64,000 nucleotides of DNA from Rallus limicola (lineage: Eukaryota; Chordata; Aves; Gruiformes; Rallidae): contig JAKCOZ010000001.1 in the NCBI GenBank assembly GCA_022605955.1, forward strand, positions 70,624,520 to 70,688,519, in the 5' to 3' direction. Positions within the stretch are counted from its first letter, which is position 1. Each line of letters opens with the position of its first letter. Below, piece by piece: positions 40,371-53,800 of this stretch. The position numbers were made by a program, and so were the translations under genes. Under the pieces are notes generated by a model. The model had not been told where the DNA came from and did not search any database. It worked only from the letters and a program-made list of their open reading frames with translations.

Positions 40371-41126
40371 TCATTATCTCTCCTTCTCTTTTGAAAGACA
40401 CTTTTCCTTTCCCAGCATCTCCTTGATCTAGCTCTTCCCTTATTCCTTGTCCTTGATGATGATGGTGACTGGCCAATTTGATGTCCAGGCCCTCACCTCC
40501 CTGGAAAGTATGTCTAGGACATAGATTTCAGTTTCCATAGACCAGTTTAAGGGAAGGGAGACATGCACCTGCTGCCTTGGGGCTGCCATTCTCTGGGAGA
40601 GAACTCTGGTTCCGGATGGGATAACCAGTGGTAGCTGATTTAATGGAAAAGGCTGCCAAAGAAAACATGTCTGCTCACTCAAAAAAACCCAAAAAAACAA
40701 CACCTTTTTATAAACAGTAGAATAATAAAGTGAGCTTTATATTTGTGCTCAATAAATTTGAAACTTTTAAAAATGGGTTTAGTTGAGGCTTAGAATAGAT
40801 GTTAAGAGTGAAAGAATTTTACATCATAAGGGACTTTTTTCCTATTTCTAAAGTTAGGCCCTGGGATGCAGGTCTAAACTGTCACACAGAGTGGCAACAA
40901 TTAAAACTCCTAAGGATCCACCCTTCAGGTTTTGAAAACAGTCAGCAGCCCAGTCTGATGTGTACAGCCTCCAAACTTGGAGCTGGAAGAGCTTTATTGG
41001 AAACCTGGCTACTTATTTTTGTGTTGATATGGGAACTTAATCTCTAGAAAGTCTGGTCTGAAATGCAATCTCACATATGCTGCATTACTGAGTAGACACA
41101 TCCAGCCTGGTAACTTGAACTGCACT

Positions 41127-41434
41127 GAGGAGGAAGGGAGGAAGGGAGGAAGGGAGGAAGGGAGGAAGGGAGGAAGGGAGGAAGGGAGGAAGGGAGGAAG
41201 GGAGGAAGGGAGGAAGGGAGGAAGGGAGGAAGGGAGGAAGGGAGGAAGGGAGGAAGGGAGGAAGGGAGGAAGGGAGGAAGGAAGGAAGGAAGGAAGGAAG
41301 GAAGGAAGGAAGGAAGGAAGGAAGGAAGGAAGGAAGGAAGGAAGGAAGGAAGGAAGGAAGGAAGGAAGGAAGGAAGGAAGGAAGGAAGGAAGGAAGGAAG
41401 GAAGGAAGGAAGGAAGGAAGGAAGGAAGGAAGGA
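41127..41434. repeat. Purine microsatellite: (AGGAAGGG)n then (AAGG)n
   Basis: About 300 bases are pure purine on the + strand. The first part (to about 41280) repeats the 8-mer AGGAAGGG; the second part (about 41277-41434) repeats the 4-mer AAGG. The 8-mer looks like two 4-mers, one carrying an A-to-G change, that then expanded as a unit. The Lys/Arg/Glu/Gly open frames on the + strand and Ser/Phe/Leu/Pro frames on the minus strand follow from the repeat and are not genes. A homopurine tract like this can form triplex DNA and its length is often misassembled. Confidence 0.97.
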
Positions 41435-43895
41435 TCTCTTTGGCAACTATTTGTGAGCTTTGAAAAAATTCAGATACATAAAGGATTTCTTCTGCCATAT
41501 CTACTAAAGCTTGAGCTAACTTTAGTGGATTGAGTTCTCTGTCCTAACTTCAGAAGGCTTTTTTACCCCATGCTCAAAACTGGGTTAATAATAGGCTGAT
41601 CATACAGTGACATTATTGGAAGGAAAGTTTACCAAGTTAATAATTAGTAAATATTTTCTGTGCAACCATGTCCAATAGATTGCTTGGTGTGGTGGATAAT
41701 AAGCAATACTGCCTTTTAAAAAGACTGCAGTAGTACAAAGTATTCCAAAAAGCCTGATCCTAGTAGGATTGAAGCCTAAGAAGAGAAAATGTTAATCCTA
41801 CACCATCAGGCCAAGATTTATTGGAAGGCATGTAGTATGGGGATAGAGATGTAGTAGTCCTAGATCCCAGCTGCTTCCTTTCTTCGACTCCTTCTCTTCA
41901 TAAATGCATATTAAAATAATTCTGAGGCAAGTAATCAAAAACAATTAGAAGAAATTCTTCACAGTAAAACTTGAAGAGTTTAAATAACTTTTATTCCAGC
42001 ATATGGCTTTGGGGCTTGGTGGTAAATTGAGCTGTCACTTTACAGAAGTGGTAAATCACCAGCAGTTGCTATCAAGAGCAGAAAAAGATGTTTATAAATC
42101 ATTGCATTTGTTTCAGATTATTCATTGGAGCTGGAAGGCAATTGTTCAAGTTGCTTTGTGATACTATAAACAGAACGCTGGGAAGGCTGCATATTTGTCA
42201 CAAAATTTGGGGGTTTGTGCATGTAGCAACCGAGATGTTTTCCTTCCAGAGAGGAGGCTCTAGATTCCAGGGTGCTGTTTTGAGCAAGGAGTAGGAACAA
42301 CAGGGCAACAAGGACTGCTGACTTACAGAGGAAGGATCCCACAAAGTTATTGTGTTTATCATTCCTTCTCATAGCACAGCAAGCAAAGAGAGTCTCCTCC
42401 TTTCCCTATGCTCTCCCAAACTGCTCTGATAGGGTTATGAAAACGTTCAAGTCTGCGGGAGAAAGAACTTGACAGCAGGCAGGATTTTGATACAGAAAAT
42501 TTCAGGCAATAGTGCTTAACATTTCCTGGTAAATAAAGAAAGGGGGAGGACTGTCTACACGCTTGCCCTGTAGTTCAGGACAGGAGGAGCCTGCCTGGTT
42601 TCCCTGGGTGCTATTGTAATTGCCCTAGAGCCTTTATTCTCTGTGAGAAAGAGCTACAGTTTGCGTCATGAGAAGCACAGGCAGCAGCACACCAGCACAA
42701 ACAGCTACAGCAGGCTTAGCCGAGCAAGCTGCCCGGACCAGCCAGCGTCCCTGCAGTAGTTACCCAGCAGCATTTCCAAGGTTCCTGGCCTTGCCTGCAA
42801 GAATACTGGCAAAAGCAGCTTTATGTTTTACCTTGGTGTATTGTGGCCGGTCCTGGAGGAATCAATTGCTGCAGGCACTGCTCCAGCTTTTCTGAGGTTT
42901 TGAATGGTGTGGATCATTTAGCTTTGTGGTGTTTTTACCCCCCTCCAAAAATAAAATGAAAGCAAAACATACTCCAGCTCATTTGCTGACATGTTGGCAC
43001 ATACTGTGAAATAGCTAACGGGCTGCAGATTCTCAGTGAAAATAGAAAATGTGGATTTTTCAGGTGGCAAGTTGCTTTTATCCAAAGAAAAAAAACCCAA
43101 AGAAATGGATACGATACCTCTTTTATGAGCAAAACAGGAGAGTTGCAAGGTTGAGTGTGGGTCAGATACCTTTTAGCGGCGGTGGTTTCCAAAAGCTGAA
43201 ACATATGTCTCCGTTAAACACAACGGCATGAAAACTTCTATGCCAAAGAGAGGTGATGGGGGGTAGGCAAGGACCCTCAAAACAGCCAGTAGCTAATGCT
43301 GCCTTTGTGGTTTTTATATATTTGCCTATTAAAATGACAATACAGACATGGAACATTTAGATTTAAGAAGCCTTCTTTTCATTAAACAACATTAAACAAA
43401 CTGACAAAGTAGGGGGTTATGACTCCAGTAATTGAAACATGCTGTTCTGTTCAAGACCAGAACTCTATAAAGACTCTTTTCACCCAGTAATGCCCTTTGT
43501 GTTTGCCTGCTACCCCTGCTTGAAATTACTGTAGGCCTGAGGTATGTCTTTCCAAGTGGAGTGGGAATGACAGAGTGCAACGCCGCACTTGGCAGATGGG
43601 GTCACAGCCTTTTTAGGACATTAACATTCATTGTGCATTGGAAATCAATTTGCAGCTCAGAAGGAGCGGAGACTTAGCTGGACAACCCTCCCCACTGATT
43701 TTTTTATGTTGACTTTAAACCTGGGATGCAGGAAAAAAGAGTTAGGTGGATTAATTTGGATCAAGTCTGGTGGGGATTCGGGTAGTTTTCACTAGCTTAA
43801 TTTACAGTGTGCCTTTTTATGCATTCCTTGCTATTCTAGATGTATGTTCTGAATCCGTGTATTACCTTGCATTTCTTTTTCCTCCTTTCTTCTAG

Positions 43896-44030
43896 ATGTG
43901 GATGAGTGTCAAGATAACAATGGAGGATGCCAACAGATTTGTGTAAATACTATGGGCAGCTATGAATGTCAGTGCAAAGAGGGCTTTTTTCTGAGTGATA
44001 ACCAGCACACCTGCATTCATCGCTCCATTG
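43896..44030 (+). CDS. SCUBE1: SCUBE1 internal exon: calcium-binding EGF-like domain 3
   Basis: This 135-base exon is phase 1 at both ends. AT completes the split Asp, and the final G precedes GTAAGT. The protein reads (D)[18 protein letters not shown] onward to [12 protein letters not shown], with all six EGF cysteines. DVDEC is the calcium-binding motif and [10 protein letters not shown] fits the Asp/Asn beta-hydroxylation consensus. [11 protein letters not shown] and YECQC favour SCUBE1 over its paralogues, as I recall them. Together with the 22.7 kb exon it gives two contiguous tandem EGF repeats joined by Leu-Asp. In SCUBE1 these N-terminal EGF repeats are extracellular and have been linked to homophilic adhesion. 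The frame running on past 44030 is intron. The next expected EGF exon is not in the window. Probably exon 4. Confidence 0.9.
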
Positions 44031-47000
44031 GTAAGTTTTCAGTGTGTAAATTGTTGCTCTTCAGAATAACTGTGTTCAATCAGAAATGTAGAAGTTGTTT
44101 GGTGAGGGGTGGGGTTTTTTTTTATCCCCAGAGCTCCCAAAACCGTTTCACTGGTTGGTTGGAATTGATTGATTCCTCTGCTTCCCAAACTTGTAGCAGA
44201 GCCATAAATAAGACAGGGGGAAAGGTTTTATTTTGACGTAGAAATTATATGTGGTTTGAACAGCAGGCTCTTTGGGTAGACAGAGGCAGATTTTCAAATG
44301 ACAACTTTCTGCTTCTGAACTTCCAATTTCCCATCAATTTATTGTATAATAGTTCACCTGTCTTCTGTTCCACCTCAGAAAGCATGATGTCTTAAATGGA
44401 AATGATCAGCTTGTTGCTCCTGGAAGTTACACAGTTGTGGGTTTTTTTGCCATTCATGTAACTCATTGCTTCCTTGCACACTGATGAGGCTGATAGTGTA
44501 TTGACACAGCGTTTTTTCTCTGGTTCAGTACCCTGCCCAGGGTGGATTAGAAAACTGCTTCTCTGTTGCCTGTGCACTCGCAGTAGAATCTCTGCAAAAC
44601 TCCGATCCTTGTCTGCTGCTGATCTTTTTCCTAGAATAAAGCAGCTCTTCCTTTTCTATACATGTCAGACATGGAAGACAAGTTTGAGTGGAAAGAGAGA
44701 AAAGAAAACAGCCCAGCTATAAATCTCTGCAATTAAGTGGACTGTGTCTTCATTCAGGCTTCTGGTGACCCTGGCAGCAATGGGAATATATGCTAGCAAA
44801 CTCATTTTCCAATAGGCAATACAGGATGACAAAGTAGCAAGATGAGTCTGGTGATCAACAATGTAAGCAGGCTGTAAATTTCAACAAGCCACACAAATGG
44901 TTCTAATCTACTTTAAAGTCACTAAAATCAACCAGAAAATCCTGCTAAATGAATTTAGTCACTCTGGTGACAAGAAAACAAAATGTTGTGGTGTAGCATC
45001 TCAGAAATATAAAGTTATTTCTGATACTGTGTGTCTGCTTACACAGAATTGTATAATAACTAGTAATTCAGATTTTCAGAACTCTGAATCTCCAGAATAT
45101 ATTCACATGTCTGCTTTTTAGCATGATTGTTAAGTTCTAGTCAGTTGAGGTATTTTGATTATGGCAGCGACACACAATTAAGCTCCATCAACCGGTGCAT
45201 TTTAAAGGTAGTTATCTAATAGGGTTTTAGTCATTCTTTTCAACATAGATTGTTCAAATTTCTGCCCAGCATAAAGTAACCCTGACACAAAGATATCCAA
45301 CAGAGAAAGGAATAGTAGCTGGAGGCTTAATGAAAACCACTTGTGGAGTACTGTGATACAATCATTATTTCAATTTGCACGTTATAAAAATCCCCAGCTG
45401 TAATAGAAGAGAGTTTAGTTATCTGAGTTGGAAACTAATGAAATAAATGAAAAATGAGACTCTAAAGGCAAAAGTTTCTTCTAAGGAATAGGTTTATTGA
45501 GGGACGAGGGTAAATCTTACAGCAAAGAGGATTCTTAGTTTACCGGAAGGCCTGGGGAGGGGATTTGAAGGTTGACTGCTGTATGCAGATAGTAAATGTG
45601 CATGGGAGTAGTGTATTTGTGTTAACTTGTTTGCAAAGAAAATGTTATAAAAGACATAGACATTTAATCTGGAGCAACATCTTCACACTATTTTAGATCT
45701 GAAAAAAAAAACCCCAAGCAACCCACCAAAGAGGCCAATGTGATTGCAAAGCAATTAATGAACAGTTTGTAGCTTTTAAAAAATAAAGTGCCAATTCACA
45801 ATAGCGGCAAGGTTTACACTGTAGTGTCACAATCCCCCCCACAAATACATCGGGTGGGTATGCTGGAGGAAGGAACTGAAATGAAATTATCTCTTTCAGT
45901 TGTCAGGGTTGACTGAACTGCAAATAGTAAACACCGTGAGAAAGTAAAGGACTTCTTTTAATATCTGTGTTTGCTCACTTTCATCTATCTCACTTGTAAG
46001 TGCCACTGCAGAAGCTGTTAGAATGCAAAAAATATGCATCAACATGTTTATCTAGAATTGTGCCTGGGGCTGGATTGTGTCTATACCGCTATTGGTAAAC
46101 AAGGCTGAAGTGGACAAAGGCACACCACGCAGCTAGCAGTGCAAGCCAAACACAAAGGCACTGGCTTGCCAAAGCTCTTTAGCAAGCTTGTTGACTTCGA
46201 GCATAATAAGATCCATTAATTGCATGGGATTACTTTTCTGCCTCTGAAAAATGCATGTGCGGTCACACAGTCTTGCTGTCCTTGACATTACCTTAAGTCT
46301 CTTCGAGGACTCAGCTAGTCTGAAACAGTCAACCACAGGTTCTTCAGGCAGTTCACTATCAGTTTTTCCCTCCTCATTCAAGTGATGCAGTAGCTTCAGA
46401 GTTAAGAAAGGATGTTGTATAGGCTCTTGAGGGTTAAGCAGGAGAAGGAATATGTCTCTTTTTACACTAAACAGACACCACACAGGTAAGACCTCTTCTA
46501 CCCTCCAGACGCTTTTCTTAAAATTAGTGGCTGTGTGAGTTTCCTCAGCTTCCAGAGATGCTCTGTCCTAGTGTTTCGAGGTATTGTACCTCCATGCTCC
46601 TACCTACAAGCTGTGGTTAAAAGCCACACTGAAGTTCATTGAAGGGGCTTTTGCTGTTATCTTTGTGTCCCATATGACATGTTTGCTTGCCATCCAGAAG
46701 TGTTCTTATTATTTTCTGCAGACCAAAAGGATTAATGATCCACAGAGAAATATTAATTTTATGCCAACAGGAGGCCAGGCTGACATGAAAGTCAGGGCAA
46801 ACATTGATTTCCCTGTATTTATTTCATTGACTTCATTATAGGCCCTCTGATTTTTTTTTCTGTCTAGTCTCAGTACCTTTTGGGAGGATACTATGCCCAG
46901 TACAACTTACCTCATTTATTTTTGCATAAAACTTAATTTCCCTTTGCTGAGTCAGATTTCAGTACTAGCTTACTCACAGTAATGATGGAAACAACAGGGA

Positions 47001-49540
47001 GAGAGAATTGGAAGGAGAATGGAATGTAAAAGGTATGGAGAATTTAACAGATATTTATCTTCCTACATCTTAATTGCAATAGTAGGTGTGAACACCATGA
47101 ATTATGCCAGAGACCCATTTGTGGATTTTTCCTTCTGGCTTAAAAAGGAAACCAGAATAAAACAGCTGTTACTGTATCATCTCCAGCTCCAGAGGGAGCA
47201 TGTGTTTAATAGATGTGGATATTGGTATCGCACACTGCAGCTGTGACCTGAGTCAGGTGAGTGGGTTGCAGCATGTTTTCCCTTAATTTAATGATAAGCC
47301 AAAAGCCCCAACTCAACAAGGCACATCCTTAAAGTCCTGGTGATATCAAAGGTGGTTAAAAATCAGAATTTGGACTGAACATTATAAAAATAGAGTTTAG
47401 CTATGTGTCTGCATTTTCGTTGAAGTTCAGAATGATCAGACTGAAGGGTACAGTACCCCCCCTTTGCATTACAACTGTAAAAGGTATGGTGGTCAGGGGC
47501 CCTGGCTACAAACTGCCTTGCCAGCTGAAATTCTCAGCTGAAGGCAGTATAGAAGCCATCACTGTCCCACCTCCAGAGGGCAAGTCTCTTTGCAAGCACA
47601 AAGGCTGACAAGGAGGTCTGTGACAAGGAAGACTTCTGTTGGTTTAGATTCCATTCCCTGAACGTCAAACTGAGGCATAGTTGCATTAACCACCTTGTGC
47701 CTGCTAATCATTTGCTGCCCATGTTTTTATGCAGCTAGTGCTGAGCAAACTGAGAAGGGAGGTGCGATTAGGAGTGGTAATTGTAAGAGGAGACAAGAAG
47801 AGGTGTGGAAATACCAGGTTATTTAGAAAGCTGGAAATTATGATGGTCTGCTCAAATGATGGAAACGCTTTTTGCATGATTGTCGCCATCATTTTCAAAC
47901 CTGTTAAAAAAAACCCCCATTTGGCAAGGAAATGCCTTTTCACTTCCCCGTATCCCATTAGCCTTATGTTCTTAACAGAGTTAGGGAGTTTGACATGAAG
48001 TCAGGCTACTACAACTTAGCAAATTACTGTGCTACAGAGTCTCAAAACCAGCTTGTCTCTTTCCCCACTAAAACTGTAACAGTTTAGTCCCAGAGGAAAG
48101 AGAAACATGCTAAGCCAAGCTGTCTTGCATTTGTCAGGGGCTAAGTGGGTTTATGAAATGACTTACCATGCTTGTGCTGATACATAGTACCTTGTTAAAC
48201 TTGATTATGTGTTTAAACCCTTGTTAATTTTGCAGTGGTAGCATAGGAGTCTGTGGGTCAGCTGCCATCCAACTACTAAGCTTCTCCTTGTTCTGAGGGT
48301 TATAAACCCACCTTTGTTCAATTTTTTTTTTTCATTCCTACTTTCCATGATTTATTGTTATTCCTTACCTGTTTTCTTAGTTCAGTGCAATTTTATAGTG
48401 GTAGAATAATGTGTTAGGGCTCCCTGGGAGGAAGCTCGATCCCCAGTCAGTACAGGAAAGGTTGCAGGTTGGGATTCTGGACTTTATTCCCATCTCTAGT
48501 GCCTTGTGGGACTCGGCAAGAAGGTTCTTGTGACTCAGAATTTCTGCAAAGCACTTTAGAGGACAGAGGTGCTTTTTCTGCAGAAAACACAATATTCTAT
48601 TCGTATTTAGATTAATGTGGAAGGGTGATTTTAAATAACTAAGTGTTGCCAGCGCTGTTCCAGACTTTATGAAGTACAAGGTTTCTCATCTCAACTATGA
48701 AAACTCTTTCATGATGATGTAACCGCTTAAATTACTCCATTACTTGTACATACTTTGCTGTAGTTACCCCAAGTACAGGCATCCATTCACTGGAGCAGAA
48801 CACTCCTATTAGTCTTTTTAAGCTGGAATCCTAATAAGATTGTAAAGTACAGGAATGTATGTAAAGTAAATTTTAAGGACATCAATTTATGTGCTTTTAG
48901 ATAACATAATGAGAAAATCTTTCAGGCAGCCTAAGCGTTATCTGGACAAGCATACTGTAATCTTGGAAGCTTTTTCCAAAAACTGCACACAGCATGACCT
49001 AAGTGTAATAGAAACTTGTCTGTCTGTACATTCCCCTGATACATTTTGCATAAATAGTTCAATTGATTATCTTTCACAGAATATGGGATACAGAATGTAT
49101 GGGGGAAAAAAGGCTTAACAAACCATTTGAAATCTCATTGTGACCTGTTAGAAGTATGTAACCTTTTAAAACTGTGCAGAACCCATGAAAATTGCTGTAT
49201 GTTGGTTTTAGGGATTCTTATTTTCTCCAGCAGCCTGTGTGAAGGGCACTGCACGTTTGCTTCCTCCATTCTTTTGGAATAGAAGGAGTTTGTCATTTGT
49301 CTGGAGAGAAAATGCTACAGGTGGAAACACCTGGTATAAGTAAAATATAATCTCTGTTAGGCCTGATCTCCCTCCTGTCGCATCAGTGATTTATTGTGAT
49401 TATGACTAGTAAAGTTGCACTGGTGTAAAACCAGTTTAAGTGAAATCTGACTTAAGTTCAGCTGGGAGGAGAAGCAGTAATTATTTAATCATAAAAATAA
49501 TATTAGGTGAAAGTTTAGGACTAGATGTCAAAGTAAGTAG

Positions 49541-49862
49541 TCTCACAGAATCACAGAGCAGCCCTGACTGGAAGGGACCTCGACAGATGATCTGACCCAA
49601 CAAAGTGTGAGAAAGGGATCCTAGATCAGATCGAGTGCCCTGTCTAGTCGTGTCTTGAAAACCACCAGCAATGGGGACTCTACCATGACCCTGGGGAGAT
49701 TGTTCCAGGGAATGATTATTTTCATTGTAAAAAAAAATTCTTTCTAACATCAAGATAAAACCTCTCCTGCTGCATCCTCTACCCCATTGTCCTTTGTCTT
49801 CTCCATGTGTCTCCTTGTGAAAGGAGAGCCTCCATCCTCTTTGTAGCTGCCTGTTAAGTACT
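49541..49862 (-). mobile_element. CR1 LINE 3' fragment, antisense, divergent type
   Basis: The left edge CACAGAATCACAGAGCAG with GGAAGGGACCTCGACAGATG is a CR1 3' terminus read backwards. Further right, TTGTTCCAGGGAATGATT and TTCTTTCTAACATCAAGATA match the UTR and end of the polymerase. The wording differs from the 10.6/15.3/34 kb copies, so it is another CR1 subfamily. Confidence 0.85.
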
Positions 49863-50801
49863 GTCCAAATTAAATTAAGCCTATCCAAATAAAACTGCAA
49901 AAATGGGCATTTATGTATCAAAACTGTCAATAGTTTTCTGTTGAGTCCCCGCCACCTCAGCTTTTCACATTAAGGCCTTCAGTAAAGTTCTGCTTAAATG
50001 GTGACTGCTGAGGGTGTCATAGAAGGATGCAAAGGCATGTCACTTTTGACATATAAAAATGTAGAATGCATGTGAAACCTGAGGCTGTGATCTTCTTTTT
50101 GTACGTAAGAAATCTGAGGTGTAAATATTACAGTATTGTCTACTGCTCATGTGGCTGTGCCTGAGCTTGCAGGATCAATTCACTCCCTTAGAGCAGCTGC
50201 AGTCCTGTTCCCCACAGCAGGCCAGATGGAAATCAGGCTGTGAGGAAATGGTACAATATACAAAATCAAGACAGAGTTTTGGTATGTTGCAGAGTTAAAT
50301 TCAGGGAAGTAGAGTTTATTGCAGACTCTGGTTTTGTTCCTAGGTACCAATTCAGAGCCATATCATGCTCACACTCAAGAAAATATGATGAAGTTTCTAG
50401 GCATTCTACCATGGTTTTATAGCTCACTTGCCATCTGAAGGGAAAATACTGTGCTTCACAATTTTCTGGGACTTGAAATTAGGTTTAATTTAGAAAGAAA
50501 ACAAAATTTTGCTGAGTAATCAATAGGCTCTACTGCTTTGCTCCAGCTGAGTTCTGTATGCACCTGTAAACCACCCGGTTATTAGGATGCAACAGTGGTG
50601 ATTTCAGTGAAACCCAAAGGAGAAATCCCCCAACACTCAGGAACAACAGCAGATTGATGGATTGTGCCAAAATCTGGGATTGAATTCAAAGGGTGTTGTG
50701 CAGAAGCTGTCCTGTAACAGGTCCCAGGTTTCAATGCACTGATCAGAACAGGCAGAAATACTTTTAAAATAAATAAAGAAAATAATAACTACAGTAATAG
50801 T

Positions 50802-50807
<6 letters not shown>

Positions 50808-50841
<34 letters not shown>
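50808..50841. repeat. (CA)17 microsatellite
   Basis: An uninterrupted CA dinucleotide run, preceded by TAACACG. Likely length-polymorphic. Confidence 0.95.
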
Positions 50842-50842
<1 letters not shown>

Positions 50843-53800
50843 GCGCCTTGATGTACTATTAAACATCAACTGGTAAGTAATCTAGAAGTCACATGAGTAA
50901 CTTGCATATAGAGGTTGTACGATAGTAAAAGCAGTTGCACAGCTCAGGATGGCTGATGGAGTGACAAACTGGGACATGCAGATAATTTCTCAATGAGCCA
51001 GAATCTGAAATGGTTTAATGGTACAGCGGTTGTTTCTGCATGGCTCCACTGCCAGTGCCTTTTACTATGAAAAGGATGAAACTAAAGGGGGGAAAAGAAG
51101 TGTGTAAGGAAAAAATGAATCTGGAGATGCAAAGAAGGGTGTCTCAGGAGGAGCAGCTGCTTGAAACACCCTGCAGCAGCATGCCAGCCAGCCAGGGGGA
51201 GTGGGGAATTTGTAAGTCAGATCAAAAATCTCTCCACACCTGTGTGACAGAAAGTGCCACAAACAGTCTGTAGCTCAGCAGCTCACTGAGTGGCAGTGCT
51301 GACAAGATGGGAAAGCTATATGCACGAATGGGAAAACACAGTGGAAAGTAGTATGTTAGAAAAAAATACGCAAAGGGCGCTTTCACACTCAATCACTCAA
51401 TAGTTTTGGAAGTGAACCAATGTTCTGTTCATACTGTCTGCTCTGGATAGAGCAGGATTATACTAAATAAAAGAACTGACATGTCTTTCAAAGGTCCCTA
51501 GCATCCAGTTGACTGATACATCAGGTGAGAAAGATCTGGGAAGAATATTAAGCCAGAGTGTTCTGGAAAAAAGCTTGCATTCACATATGCACACAACAAA
51601 TGGACTCTGTTTTAAGTATACTGTACATTGTATTTGTCATGATGTGTCTTTCTCATGTCATCAGGGATACAATGATGAATTCAGGGCCTACTCTGAATAC
51701 CATGTAAAGCTGCTCAGCTTCTTTCATACCTACTGTAGTCACTGTGTGTGTGTGTGTCTTGTGATTTTTGCTGTTCAGAGAAATCAGTCACAGACCATGT
51801 TGCAGGCACTGTTCCCCTTTAGTGCTATTCATGACAAAGCTCAGAGATGCGATCCAGCAGGAACTCTCTAAAGGCTGATACTGCAATGTCCTTTTGGCAA
51901 TAAACCAGGAGGAATTGAAGACATGAATGCCAAATAGCCTGTTCATATATACTGTTACCCTCCTGTATATGGTATGCATACTGTGCATTTAATGAGTTCT
52001 ATTAATTATTCAATTCTATATAATCATATTTGAGGTTGCTCTGAGCTATTCTGAAATAATTTAGGAGTTCATGGGATTAAGAAGGAAGATGCATGTATTT
52101 AGTAGCCGTGTATCTTCTCAAGCCTAAGAATACTTGCACACTCTGTTAAGCTATATATTAGAAGCATTTGAGTTGTAAAATTGTTGGGTTTGTTACTGTT
52201 CTTGATGGTATTTTGATGATTTTGTACTTGAGCATCAGTCAAGAATGGAGCCAGATTGCACAAGACCTCGTACAAACCAGGAAAATTTACAGCCTAAGTA
52301 AACACGGCAAAACATAGGGCAGGGGACAGCACAAACCACAGCCACTGTGAATGCTTTCATGGCAGAGACATTGTAGTAGCACCACAAGATATTTTTAAGA
52401 GGGGGCACAAAAGATGAAGGTAGTGATACAAGAGTATGTCAGGTAAAGGGGAGCCAGCCAAGTGGGAATGAGTCGGAGAGACTGGAGAAGGGTATGAAAC
52501 AGCATGAGGCAAAAGCTGTACTACTTCTCTGTCTCCTTAATTCCCTGGCTCACTAAGGCCATTTCTTTTCTGTATTCTCTCCCTCATAGTTTTCCATTTA
52601 TCTAACTCCTCTCTTGTATAAACCACAGTCCAGTCTAGTCTAGTCAAACTGCAACAATGTCTTTGGAAACAAATGCTTTTCTCAGCAGAATGGGTCACGT
52701 GCTGGGATTGCAAAGCCAACCTGCAGTCATGCACAAGTGATGAGGATGACACTCTGCAAGGTTCAGCTCCTTTGCTCCTCCCAGGAGTCAAGAAATGGAA
52801 AGACAGAGGCTTTAAATATAACAGGGAGAGAAGTACTGTGTGCTGTTGGAGTTCCTTATTGGTAAGGGCATTGCACTTGTGTGGGCAATCGGTTTACCCG
52901 CTTCTTGTGCATGATGCATTAGTACGATTGAGCACTTTGAAAAGGCTCTGCCTGATTTACCACTGCTGAGAAGCTGCAAATAATCTTTCTTCTTTTGTTC
53001 CAATGTAAAGCGTTCACCTTTGAGTAAAAGCAACAGCACTTTTGTCCCTCTTTGATATGGAGCACCTCCTTTAAAAGTTCTTCTCTGTGTTTATAGCTGG
53101 CTAAGTCACTGCGCACACAATGTAAGCCAATAGTATCCAGCCTGGTGTGCTGCAAGCGTTGTGTTACATTGGTGATTTACCAGAGCTGGCAGGTTTTCTC
53201 CCTACAGTTAACATGGGCTGAGGATAATATAATAGCTGCTATCTTCAATCCATATCAAACTGCAGAGTGTTAGGCAGGCCAAAGCTAAGAGATTCCTTAG
53301 TCAGACATTAATTTTTGACAGAAATTCACATGATCGGTGTTGGCATTTCAGTATTTAGCGTAATGAGGATTGGTTATTTAAACTGACATTTGTTTGGAGT
53401 GCTACAAATGCCAAGATGAGGAAGCAGTGATGTGAATAGTTCTTACACCATGCATTTCTTGTTTTGCCTGCTTCAGAAGTGAACTCCTAGGTATTTGCTT
53501 TTCTAATTATTAATTCACTAGAGGATGTTCCAGGAGTCTACAGAAACTACCTCAGGACTCTAAGCTCCCTCTGAAATAGGAGCCATTATGCTATGTGCTC
53601 TAAGTTATAGATATGGAAGGCAGAAAAGTTAAATCATTTGCCTAGAGTTTCACAGGAAAGCTGAGGAAATCCCAAGAGCTTTCCAGAAAAGCTGTGAAGG
53701 AATCATTTGACAGCACATGCAGTTTAATTGATGCTACGTTGATTTCACCAAATCTGTTTTCTAAAACTGGGTATGTGGTTTTATGTGGGCTCTTACTAGA

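Larger units (their letters stand above)
22866..43895 (+). other. SCUBE1: SCUBE1 intron between EGF2 and EGF3 exons (21,030 bp)
   Basis: The donor is G|GTAAGT at 22866 and the acceptor is a pyrimidine tract ending TTCTAG at 43891-43895. It is a phase 1 intron splitting an Asp codon. Its contents are CR1 pieces in both orientations, an antisense solo LTR, an ancient L3-like LINE, a long purine microsatellite and several simple repeats, each listed separately. A short (GT)n lies at about 37680-37694. Stretches around 28-34, 34.6-38.1, 39.3-41.1 and 41.5-43.9 kb show no gene or transposon that I recognise. Confidence 0.88.

Noticed and set aside
41009..41498. Long open frames on both strands with Ser-Phe-Leu-Pro or Glu-Gly-Arg-Lys repeats
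   Set aside because: They are translations of the purine microsatellite, which lacks stop codons in several frames.
42668..42895. 75-codon + strand frame starting MRSTGSST, with a leucine-rich end
   Set aside because: No domain or splice-site support was seen. Probably chance in a locally GC-richer patch.
44031..44236. Open frame continuing past the EGF3 exon
   Set aside because: The sequence after GTAAGT no longer resembles SCUBE1 and the donor is near-consensus, so this is intron read-through.
46133..46483. 116-codon minus-strand frame in the downstream intron
   Set aside because: No recognisable domain, no splice-site or promoter context and no repeat family. A frame of this length is expected by chance in 64 kb.
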